From: an uncultured Mycoplasmatota bacterium
GTDB lineage: Bacteria > Bacillota_I > Bacilli_A > RF39 > UBA660
Direction of reading: 5' to 3'
Length of the DNA: 8,397 nt
NCBI GenBank assembly: GCA_900553855.1
Contig: USFG01000021.1
Span: 1-8,397, forward strand
The notes under the pieces are model-generated. The model made no database searches. It worked only from the letters and a program-made list of their open reading frames with translations, and was not told where the DNA came from. The position numbers and the translations under genes are program-made. Each line of letters opens with the position of its first letter. The first letter of the stretch is position 1. This document shows, in pieces, positions 1-5,664 of this stretch.

Positions 1-70
1 GGGAGCCATAAAGGTTGAAATCGGACAACCATTATTTTTCTATATAATGGGTAGTAATAAACTACTAACT
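1..70 (+). repeat. Repeat element copy A, right-hand part (left part lies outside the window)
   Basis: Positions 2-70 align without gaps to 5596-5664 with 7 mismatches in 69 positions by my count. Two hairpins are identical in both copies: GGTTG (13-17) with CAACC (26-30), and GTAGT (51-55) with ACTAC (61-65). The segment between them (about 31-50) holds nearly all the differences; in this copy it can form an extra ATTAT/ATAAT stem that copy C cannot. Identity stops sharply after CTACTAACT, just before the Fic promoter. The terminator hairpin found in copies B and C would lie before position 1, so it cannot be checked here. Confidence 0.75.
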
Positions 71-103
71 GATATAAGTGAATATAGTACAAAAAATATA
101 AAT

Positions 104-137
104 ACAGTGACATTTACAGTGACATTTATGGTATACT
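104..137 (+). promoter_or_regulatory. Promoter of the Fic gene with a perfect 12-bp tandem repeat
   Basis: ACAGTGACATTT occurs twice back to back (104-115 and 116-127). Immediately downstream is an extended -10, TGGTATACT (129-137). The first GTGACA (107-112) is a possible -35 at a long 19-bp spacing, so the extended -10 probably does most of the work. Transcription would start near 144, giving a leader of under 20 bases that contains the ribosome binding site. The repeat covers roughly -40 to -17, where a bound repressor would block polymerase. It is therefore a candidate operator, possibly for the wHTH of the Fic protein itself (inference). Confidence 0.5.
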
Positions 138-161
138 TGTATTAGTAAAGGAGCAATCTGA

Positions 162-1130
162 GTGAAATTATTTGATGAAATAAAACCAGTATATTTTATT
201 GATAATGAAATCAATGATATTTTGAATGATATAAATGTTAAACTTAAAAAAATAAATGTTAATGATAAGCAAAAAAGAAAATATATGATTTCGAAATCTA
301 AAATAAGATCTATTCATTCCTCACTTGCAATTGAAGCTAATTCATTATCTTTATTTGATGTAGAAAATATATCGGAAAACAAACAAATATTAGGTAAAAA
401 AGATGAAGTGCAAGAAGTTAAAAATGCAATTGAAGCATATAATCATATAAATGAATATAATTATAAAAGTGAAAATGATTTATTAAAGTTACATGAGTTA
501 ATGATGAAATACTTTGATGAAGATAATGGTAATTATAGAAATCATGGAGAAGGAGTTAAAAGAAATGATGAAATAATATATATGGCACCTGAATCAACTT
601 TGGTTCCATCATTAATGAAAAGTTTATTTGAATATATAAATAATAGTGAATTAAATATTATTATTTTATCTGCAATTTTTCATTATTACTTTGTTTTTAT
701 TCATCCTTTTTCAGATGGAAATGGAAGATGTGCAAGATTTTGGGTAACATTAATGCTAATAAATTACGATAAAAATTTTGAATTTATACCGTTAGAAGAA
801 GAGATATACTTAAATCAAGAAAAGTATTATTTAGCAATAGCAGAATGTCATAATAATGGAAATGCAAATGTATTTATAAAGTTTATTTTACATACGATTA
901 ATTCATCATTAGATAAATTAATAAAAAATAGTAATTTTGTTCTTAATGATATTCAAAATAAAATTATAGAATTAATAGCAAATAATAATAGAATAACACA
1001 AAATGAAATAGCTAATATCACTAATGTTAATGTAAGAACCATAAAAAGAAATTTTAAAATATTAATAGATAATTTAATAATTGAAAGAATTGGTTCTGAC
1101 AAAACTGGATATTGGCAAATACTAAAATGA
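162..1130 (+). CDS. Fic/DOC-family protein with C-terminal winged helix
   Basis: Fic enzymes transfer AMP, or another nucleotide part, from a nucleotide to a hydroxyl side chain of a target protein in the cytosol. The 322-residue product carries the complete core motif HPFSDGNGRCAR (181-192), with H181, D185, N187, R189 and R192 all present, so it should be catalytically competent. The N-terminal helix has SSLAIEAN (53-60), the alpha-inhibitory motif of proteins with an N-terminal inhibitory helix. S54 and the inhibitory E58 are kept, but the usual Gly after the Glu is Ala59. Residues from about 258 to 322 look like a winged helix-turn-helix (ITQNEIANITNVNVRTIKR), common in this Fic subgroup and suggesting DNA binding or autoregulation. 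The GTG start is supported by AAAGGAG at 147-153, 8 bases upstream. It seems monocistronic; I see no strong terminator after it. No antitoxin partner is adjacent, as expected when the inhibitor is built in. The natural target cannot be read from sequence. Confidence 0.93.
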   Translation: MKLFDEIKPVYFIDNEINDILNDINVKLKKINVNDKQKRKYMISKSKIRSIHSSLAIEANSLSLFDVENISENKQILGKKDEVQEVKNAIEAYNHINEYNYKSENDLLKLHELMMKYFDEDNGNYRNHGEGVKRNDEIIYMAPESTLVPSLMKSLFEYINNSELNIIILSAIFHYYFVFIHPFSDGNGRCARFWVTLMLINYDKNFEFIPLEEEIYLNQEKYYLAIAECHNNGNANVFIKFILHTINSSLDKLIKNSNFVLNDIQNKIIELIANNNRITQNEIANITNVNVRTIKRNFKILIDNLIIERIGSDKTGYWQILK

Positions 1131-1230
1131 AAAATAACTAAATTTAAGAAAATTTATTAATAATTATTAAGTAGGGTAAGGAAGTTAAAAATATCGAAAA
1201 ATACGTTATACTTTTTTAAAGAGTTTATAG

Positions 1231-1431
1231 GTGTTTATTGTTGGGATATACTTTAAAATGTTGGATGAATCTTGGATATTTCAAGTTTGTAGTAAAATAT
1301 GCGGAAATTATGGCCCAAAAAAGCGTAACATTAACGGTGATTCTAAAAATGATAAAGATAGATATATTGTTTGTGTTAGATGGAATTTTATAAAAGAAGA
1401 TATTATTAATTTTAAAAAAAATAAATTCTAG
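1231..1431 (+). CDS. Small protein of unknown function, possibly truncated by repeat copy B
   Basis: I do not recognise this 66-residue ORF. The GTG start has a weak AAAGAG 7 bases upstream (1218-1223) and a possible -10 TATACT at 1207-1212. Reasons to take it seriously: its DNA matches 5740-5900 well beyond chance, including a 16-base identity TTGGATGAATCTTGGA, and conserved peptide pieces appear in both copies (LDESW; then DR-x-IV-x-C; then a charged stretch ending near DII/DMI). It has two Cys near the middle (CSKIC) and one later (IVC), but the pattern is not a convincing zinc ribbon. It has no membrane segment or signal peptide. The C-terminus (INFKKNKF) lies in the A+T-rich start of repeat B, while the copy at 5740 continues with unrelated sequence, so this reading frame may have been cut short by the repeat. 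It could be a real small gene or a remnant. Confidence 0.4.
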   Translation: MFIVGIYFKMLDESWIFQVCSKICGNYGPKKRNINGDSKNDKDRYIVCVRWNFIKEDIINFKKNKF

Positions 1432-1559
1432 GTTTTTTAATTTTCATGTCTTATTTTTTTATTATTTGTTTTTTTGATAATTTTAATCATTAATAATTTA
1501 ATTTTATGAAATGACAATAAATACAAGATTGTTGGGATGGGAGTGGCAATTTAGTGCAT

Positions 1560-1582
1560 AAAAAAACGTCATTATCTGACGT
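1560..1582 (-). terminator. Intrinsic terminator for the AlbA_2 gene, inside repeat B
   Basis: Read on the minus strand this is a perfect 6-bp stem, ACGTCA (1582-1577) and TGACGT (1571-1566), with a 5-base loop, followed at once by seven T residues (1566-1560). It lies about 100 bases past the stop of the AlbA_2 gene. On the plus strand the tract after the stem is GAATTTTC, so termination in that direction would be weaker. Confidence 0.75.
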
Positions 1583-1594
1583 GAATTTTCTTAT

Positions 1595-1624
1595 GGAGCA
1601 ATAACAAAGGTTATTTGAAGCTCC
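1595..1624. other. Long imperfect hairpin specific to repeat copy B
   Basis: GGAGC (1595-1599) pairs with GCTCC (1620-1624), and AATAAC (1600-1605) with GTTATT (1610-1615). The loop is AAAG and a TGAA bulge interrupts one arm. It lies in the expected 3' untranslated region of the AlbA_2 transcript, just before the terminator, and occupies the place where copies A and C have GGTTG/CAACC. It may stabilise the mRNA end or be part of a structured RNA. Confidence 0.6.
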
Positions 1625-1679
1625 TAATAGTAAAAGTCGATAAACAACTAATCACTAAATACATTATAGCACAGTTTCT

Positions 1680-2927
1680 TTAATTTGAGCTGATTTTTTG
1701 GTTTTCATCATCATCATCTGGGATTGAAGGAAACTTATTAACATAACCTAAAAGATGATAAGTTGTATAGAATAATTGAGAATATAAGTTTTCTGAGTTA
1801 AATTTTATTTTATTTAAATCAAATATTGACTTATCAATTGTAAAAAAACCTGATATTGGTACTCTGTTACTATTAACAATTATATTATTGCCATATTTCA
1901 TAAGATGCTCTTTATAGAATTCATCAAAAACATGCTTGTATTTGTCTTCTTCATGTACCAGTATTTTAGGTTGAAATAGTTTTAATACTGTAAGTTTTTC
2001 ATAATGTTGTGCTTCAATAAAATTACTAGCAAATGAATCACCAAATACTATTTTATATATTTCACAAAATAAAGAATGAATCAAGGTAATTGAAGTAATA
2101 CTTGCAATGCTACTATTCTTTTCAGATGTAATAATTACTCTACCTCTAAAGCTACCATCGGGTAGTATTTCCATAAAATTCATTAATCCTCCATTTGTTA
2201 ATATTTCTTCATTACCTCGTTTCATAGATGCTTCTCCCACAGTTATTGAAATTGAAAACCCTACTTTCGAAATACTATATTTTTGGTTATTCTTCTTCAA
2301 TAATTCAGATATTTTATTAATATCTGCTTCTTTAACAATTTTCTTCGTTTTTTCTAGATTTCTTGTCACTAATGAAAAACCAAAATCAATATATCCACAT
2401 AAATTTTCTGGTATTTGTCCCGTTATTTCGGGAATATATATTTTCTGTTCAATCTTTTTAATATTATCTTTGCTCTTTTGATATAAATTGTTTAATGTAT
2501 TAGAATCTTTTACTCTATCTGAAGAAGAAGAAACTCTATGATAAATATGTCCATCATTTGTAACATAAGGTGGATTCAATCCTTCTTCAACTTTAATAAC
2601 ATATAATTTTTTATTATTACTAAGATTAAATTTTTTTATATCTATTTGTGGCATTGGAGAAATACCATTACATATAATTGTATTTATCTTTAACTCAGTC
2701 CATTTATTGGTACAACCAATAATATTTTTAGAATCATCAACCCCTAAAAATAAATATCCACCATATGAATTAGCAAAAGCAGACAATTCTTTTGTTAATT
2801 GAGTATTTCTTATATTTTCGTCCTTAAATTCAATAAAAAATGTTTCATCATCTTCAACATATAACAAAAATTTTTCTATATCTTTTAATTTTAACTTATT
2901 CCATTCTTTACCATTAATATTAATCAT
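1680..2927 (-). CDS. Schlafen/AlbA_2-domain protein with an unrecognised C-terminal half
   Basis: The N-terminal ~150 residues match the AlbA_2 (Schlafen AlbA) family, a fold linked to nucleic acid or nucleotide binding and, in some members, RNA or DNA cleavage. Visible signatures are FIEFKD with E33 and K35 (the family ExK), ELSAFANSYGGYLFLGVDD (47-65), the G-I-S-P turn (88-91), and PPYVTNDGHIYHRVSSSSD (119-137). Many bacterial relatives carry an HTH or ATPase region after this domain; here the remaining ~265 residues show neither a Walker motif nor an obvious HTH, and end in an acidic tail (PDDDDE). I do not recognise that half. The ATG start has TGGAGGAA just upstream. The gene is divergent from the HD gene, ends 3' in repeat B, and has a hairpin plus T run in its leader that may act as an attenuator. 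Database names for such genes are usually 'ATP-binding protein' or 'transcriptional regulator'; a role in defence or regulation is inference. Confidence 0.85.
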   Translation of the reverse strand: MININGKEWNKLKLKDIEKFLLYVEDDETFFIEFKDENIRNTQLTKELSAFANSYGGYLFLGVDDSKNIIGCTNKWTELKINTIICNGISPMPQIDIKKFNLSNNKKLYVIKVEEGLNPPYVTNDGHIYHRVSSSSDRVKDSNTLNNLYQKSKDNIKKIEQKIYIPEITGQIPENLCGYIDFGFSLVTRNLEKTKKIVKEADINKISELLKKNNQKYSISKVGFSISITVGEASMKRGNEEILTNGGLMNFMEILPDGSFRGRVIITSEKNSSIASITSITLIHSLFCEIYKIVFGDSFASNFIEAQHYEKLTVLKLFQPKILVHEEDKYKHVFDEFYKEHLMKYGNNIIVNSNRVPISGFFTIDKSIFDLNKIKFNSENLYSQLFYTTYHLLGYVNKFPSIPDDDDENQKISSN

Positions 2928-2942
2928 AAAATTCCTCCAAAC

Positions 2943-2970
2943 AAAAAAGTATCATTCTATTGAACGATAC
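2943..2970 (-). terminator. Attenuator-like hairpin in the AlbA_2 leader
   Basis: On the minus strand GTATCGTTC (2970-2962) and GAATGATAC (2957-2949) form a 9-bp stem with one G-U pair and a 4-base loop, followed directly by six T residues (2948-2943). The structure lies between the promoter (2992-2984) and the ribosome binding site (about 2939-2933). On the plus strand the same site has an A-C mismatch, which favours function as minus-strand RNA. It resembles a weak intrinsic terminator that would limit read-through into the gene. A DNA operator is the alternative reading. Confidence 0.5.
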
Positions 2971-2983
2971 AAAATCTATTATA

Positions 2984-2992
2984 ATTATAGCA
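2984..2992 (-). promoter_or_regulatory. Extended -10 promoter of the AlbA_2 gene
   Basis: The minus strand reads TGCTATAAT here, a perfect extended -10. No good -35 is seen at 17-18 bp. The start of transcription would be near 2977, giving a leader of about 50 bases that contains the attenuator-like hairpin. The same TGCTATAAT is used by the divergent HD gene. Confidence 0.55.
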
Positions 2993-3061
2993 TATTTAAA
3001 CAATATATCCTATTATAACTAAGCAAATTTATATTTTTTTCGTAAAAATAATAGAAATGTG

Positions 3062-3070
3062 TGCTATAAT
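3062..3070 (+). promoter_or_regulatory. Extended -10 promoter of the HD-domain gene
   Basis: TGCTATAAT at 3062-3070 is a perfect extended -10; no clear -35 is visible upstream. Transcription would start near 3077. That excludes an upstream in-frame ATG at 3057, which overlaps the promoter, and supports the ATG at 3102 as the real start. It is divergent from the AlbA_2 promoter, with about 70 bp between the two -10 elements. Confidence 0.6.
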
Positions 3071-3101
3071 ATTACTCAATTACTTATTTATGGAGGATAA
3101 A

Positions 3102-4697
3102 ATGGAAAAATTAGATGAAATAAGAAAAACTTTAAACTTTTATGTTTGCTCAAATGAATTAAAGAATAAGATTATTGATGAACCAAATAATTATAGTGTA
3201 GCTGATCACTTATTTGGTAGTATGATATTAGCAACTGCTATTGATTCTGAATTTAAAGAAGCAAATAATTTATCAAAAATATATAGAATGTTGCTTCTTT
3301 CTGAATTTAGTATTTCCTATCCTAATTATGATTTCGAAAATTTAAAATTAGGAAAGCAATATACTAAAGAAATATTAGAATCAAGAGATATGAATACTGA
3401 AAATGGTAAATTAGTATTCAAATATAAAATGTTAGATCTTTTATTAACTAAATTAATTAGAGAAAAAGATAATAATATTACACCATCAGAATTAATTAAA
3501 GAAGGAAGTACTATTATATCTTTATTATGCGGTAAGCAACCTTATGAATGTGAAGAAATATTTAAATTCTATTATTTAAACTTTAGATTAAAAAATAAAG
3601 TAAGAACTGGATGGGATAGTAAACATTGGAATGTTAAATCAGACAGAATTGAAACTATATCTGAACACGTTGTTGGAACTATAGGTTTAGCAATGGTATT
3701 AAACTCTGAATTTGAATATAGTTTCGATACTGATAAAGAACTAAAAATGTTAGTTATACATGAAACAGGTGAAACATTAATTGGTGATATTACACCATTT
3801 GATGGAATAACACCAGAGAAGAAAAAAGAAATTGAACATCAAGCTATGAGAGATGCATTAGGTAATCTAAAAGAGAAAGATAGCTTATTAAATTTATTAT
3901 TTGAATTTGATGAACAAGAAACTCCAGAAGCTAAATGTTCACATTATTGTGATAAAATTGAAGCTGATTTACAAGCAAAGATTTATCAAGATAAAGGAAT
4001 GCATCGCTCATTAGATGATCAAAAAAATAATGTAGTTTTCAATAGTTCAAAGGTTCAACAAATGGTAAAAGATGGAGCAAAAGATGCTTTTGATATATGG
4101 TATGAATGGGATAAAACTATATATGCAGGTGATAATCAATTCCCAGAATTTGCTAATATATTAAAAATTGCTAGAGCAAATAATTTATTATATTTAGACA
4201 AAGTTATAAGAGAAAGAATAAATCTTACAGATGAAGAGCATTCATTTTTATCACAAGAATTAACTGATACTATTAAAGGCTTATATAAAGATGATAATAT
4301 AGATTCTGTTTATTTAACAAATTATCAAGATTCAAAACATAGTAAGGGAACATTAAATATAGTTGTTTTATTAGAATCAGGAGCAGATTATTATACTTAT
4401 GACAGATTAATGGAAAAATTAAATTCTAAAATAGCCGAAGGTAATAAGACAGGTGTCAATGTTGCATTTGATTATGACTATGAAAATAGATATTCAACAA
4501 CTGCTATGAATTCTAGTGAAGTTCACAGGGTTGAGCAACTTGTAGAATCTAAAATATTGTTTGATAAAACTGGAAATGTAAGTAGAGTTAAAGAAGCAAT
4601 GAAAAAATATGGTCATTTATATGGATTTTATTTAGTTGATTATGTTCCACCAGTTGACGAAACAGTTTCACATAAATTGGTTAAAATAAGAAAATAA
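3102..4697 (+). CDS. HD-domain phosphohydrolase (YfbR-like) with degenerate first HD-like half and NTase-like tail
   Basis: HD proteins of this type hydrolyse phosphate esters, in YfbR's case 5'-deoxynucleotides. In this 531-residue product the active HD domain is central: RTGW (168-171), ISEHVVGTIGLA with H189, IHETGETLIGD with H220 and E221, then YCDKIEADLQ with D284. E221 stands where the family name-giving Asp usually is; I recall HE variants among Firmicute relatives. Residues 33-70 (VADHLFGSMILATAIDSEF, then YRMLLLSEFS) echo 186-224 but lack the second metal site, which suggests an internal duplication with a dead first copy. Residues about 400-490 (NIVVLLE 419-425, ESKILFD 482-488) resemble the end of an MNT/Pol-beta nucleotidyltransferase domain without its GS and DxD motifs. 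The start at 3102 has GGAGG 5 bases upstream; a 15-codon longer frame would start inside the promoter. It is divergent from AlbA_2 and convergent with the kinase-like gene. The HD call is firm; substrate and tail assignment are inference. Confidence 0.85.
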   Translation: MEKLDEIRKTLNFYVCSNELKNKIIDEPNNYSVADHLFGSMILATAIDSEFKEANNLSKIYRMLLLSEFSISYPNYDFENLKLGKQYTKEILESRDMNTENGKLVFKYKMLDLLLTKLIREKDNNITPSELIKEGSTIISLLCGKQPYECEEIFKFYYLNFRLKNKVRTGWDSKHWNVKSDRIETISEHVVGTIGLAMVLNSEFEYSFDTDKELKMLVIHETGETLIGDITPFDGITPEKKKEIEHQAMRDALGNLKEKDSLLNLLFEFDEQETPEAKCSHYCDKIEADLQAKIYQDKGMHRSLDDQKNNVVFNSSKVQQMVKDGAKDAFDIWYEWDKTIYAGDNQFPEFANILKIARANNLLYLDKVIRERINLTDEEHSFLSQELTDTIKGLYKDDNIDSVYLTNYQDSKHSKGTLNIVVLLESGADYYTYDRLMEKLNSKIAEGNKTGVNVAFDYDYENRYSTTAMNSSEVHRVEQLVESKILFDKTGNVSRVKEAMKKYGHLYGFYLVDYVPPVDETVSHKLVKIRK

Positions 4698-4740
4698 AAG
4701 ATGGCAATGAGGGTTATCTCTCAAAGTCATCTTTTTCTTT
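4697..4740. terminator. Bidirectional terminator between convergent genes
   Basis: AAAGATG (4697-4703) pairs with CATCTTT (4728-4734), with an inner TGAG/CTCA stem (4708-4711 and 4720-4723). On the plus strand it is followed by a T-rich tract; on the minus strand by CTTTTATTTT. It begins at the last base of the HD gene stop codon and reaches the stop of the kinase-like gene, so it serves both. Confidence 0.8.
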
Positions 4741-5290
4741 ACTTAAATCTTTGCTCTTTTATTTCAACATTTTTTGGAATAAAAGCATTATTTATATTTA
4801 TACCAAATTGATCGGCAACTTCAAGTAAAATATTCCAGTTTAGGTTATTATTATATTTTATTCTTTCAAAATCAACTGGTATGCATCCGATTATGTCTTT
4901 GCCATTTACTGTAAATAATAAATCTTTTAGTTTCATTTCTCTATCTATACCAATTTGAGAATACATTTCTTTTAATGTCTTGGCAACTTCAATAAGTCTT
5001 TCTTGTAAATCTGGTGATTGTTTGTATAGATCATTTCCATTAATACCATTAATGTATTTTGTAGCAAATACTTTTTGGTCTTGAAATAATTCTACAACTT
5101 GTGGGGCTGGAACTCCCATTCTTCTTGCGTATTCCATGACTAAAGGCTCTATAAATGTAATTCCTGATACATTTATAGATGATTTATCCGTTTCAACTTT
5201 TTTATAAACAACATCATTTTTAATCCAAACTTTAACATCATTACTATTATCAAATTTTTTAATAATTCTAATATTATTTTCCATATGCAA
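4739..5290 (-). CDS. Kinase-fold-like protein with degenerate catalytic loop
   Basis: The 183-residue product reads like a short member of the APH/RIO/LPS-kinase superfamily. Strands with K24, K30 and K31 precede a helix E48-E53; a hinge-like FATKYINGIN (75-84) follows; then GIDREMKLKDLLF (114-126) sits where the catalytic loop GIxHGDlxxxNil would be, and PVDFER (138-143) where the DFG-equivalent 'iDFeR' would be. The catalytic HxD appears as R117-E118-M119, and the following Asn is also lost, so it is probably a pseudokinase or a divergent family. The alternative is a non-kinase protein that only resembles the pattern. The start is taken as TTG at 5290: AAGGAG (5306-5301) is 10 bases from it but 16 from the ATG at 5284. 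A strong promoter lies upstream. It is convergent with the HD gene and appears monocistronic. No symbol is justified. Confidence 0.7.
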   Translation of the reverse strand: MHMENNIRIIKKFDNSNDVKVWIKNDVVYKKVETDKSSINVSGITFIEPLVMEYARRMGVPAPQVVELFQDQKVFATKYINGINGNDLYKQSPDLQERLIEVAKTLKEMYSQIGIDREMKLKDLLFTVNGKDIIGCIPVDFERIKYNNNLNWNILLEVADQFGININNAFIPKNVEIKEQRFK

Positions 5291-5323
5291 TAAGTGTTAT
5301 CTCCTTATATATTTTACAGGCAA

Positions 5324-5352
5324 ATTATATCATTAATTTTACTAATTATCAA
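5324..5352 (-). promoter_or_regulatory. Promoter of the kinase-like gene
   Basis: On the minus strand TTGATA (5352-5347) and TATAAT (5329-5324) are separated by exactly 17 bp, one base from the full sigma-A consensus. Transcription would begin near 5317, giving a leader of about 27 bases containing AAGGAG. This is the best promoter in the window and suggests strong constitutive expression unless it is repressed. Confidence 0.75.
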
Positions 5353-5398
5353 ATTTATTACAAATAGGATAGTGTTTTTTTATGATAAATACATAATT

Positions 5399-5664
5399 AT
5401 TTTATTAAGTTTAAAAATAAATTATAGTTTTTTATTCTCAGGTCTTATTCATGTCTTATTATTTTTATTTATTGGATTTTTAATGTTTTTAATTAATAAT
5501 ACTTTAAATTTTATGAAATGACGATAAATTTTGTTGGGATGGGAGAGGTGATTTAGGATATAAAAAAACGTCATTACTGACGTGAATTTTCTTATGGAGC
5601 CATAAAGGTTGAAGTCGGACAACCATTAATTATCTAAACTATAGGTAGTAATAAACTACTAACT
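5399..5664 (+). repeat. Repeat element copy C, the most complete copy
   Basis: This copy overlaps both partial views of the element: its left and centre match copy B (5448-5600 against 1443-1599) and its right part matches copy A (5596-5664 against 2-70, 62 of 69 identical by my count). In order it holds an A+T-rich left part, GTTGGGATGGGAG (5533-5545), the ACGTCA/TGACGT hairpin (5568-5583), a TATG/CATA mini-hairpin around GGAGC, GGTTG/CAACC (5607-5624) and GTAGT/ACTAC (5645-5659). The unit is therefore about 220-265 bp. I see no terminal inverted repeats, no target duplication and no transposase. It follows the kinase-like gene's promoter region and precedes a pseudogene. Confidence 0.75.

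Larger units (their letters stand above)
1403..1624 (+). repeat. Repeat element copy B
   Basis: This copy aligns with copy C along most of its length. Matching blocks are TTCATGTCTTATT (1443-1455 and 5448-5460), TTTATGAAATGAC around 1504-1516 and 5510-5522, and the long block 1529-1599 against 5531-5600 (6 mismatches and one gap in 71 positions by my count). The block includes GTTGGGATGGGAG and the ACGTCA/TGACGT hairpin. Left of 1443 the match is A+T-rich and less certain. Right of GGAGC (1595-1599) the copy departs from A and C: the GGTTG/CAACC hairpin is replaced by another hairpin (1595-1624). The copy sits between the small ORF and the 3' end of the AlbA_2 gene. Confidence 0.75.

Noticed and set aside
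1231..1431. TnpB-like zinc-finger remnant
   Set aside because: CSKIC with a later Cys suggested it, but the spacing does not fit the CxxC...CxxC ribbon, and no RuvC motif or guide-RNA-like right end is recognisable.
2107..2481. 124-codon open frame on the plus strand
   Set aside because: It lies entirely antisense inside the AlbA_2 gene, whose domain motifs are clear; its composition is that of a shadow frame.
3057..3101. Longer start of the HD protein at 3057
   Set aside because: The extension overlaps the extended -10 at 3062-3070 and would start upstream of the transcript; the ATG at 3102 has GGAGG at the right distance.
5294..5521. 75-codon hydrophobic open frame on the plus strand
   Set aside because: It runs antisense through the promoter of the kinase-like gene and into repeat C. 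The matching part of repeat B is interrupted by stops and indels, and T-rich DNA gives hydrophobic codons by default.
5531..5664. Known riboswitch (yybP-ykoY, M-box, fluoride, T-box) or integron attC site
   Set aside because: Hairpins are present, but none of the conserved core sequences of these riboswitches is seen, the strong terminator points to the minus strand, and no paired attC core sites or integrase are visible.
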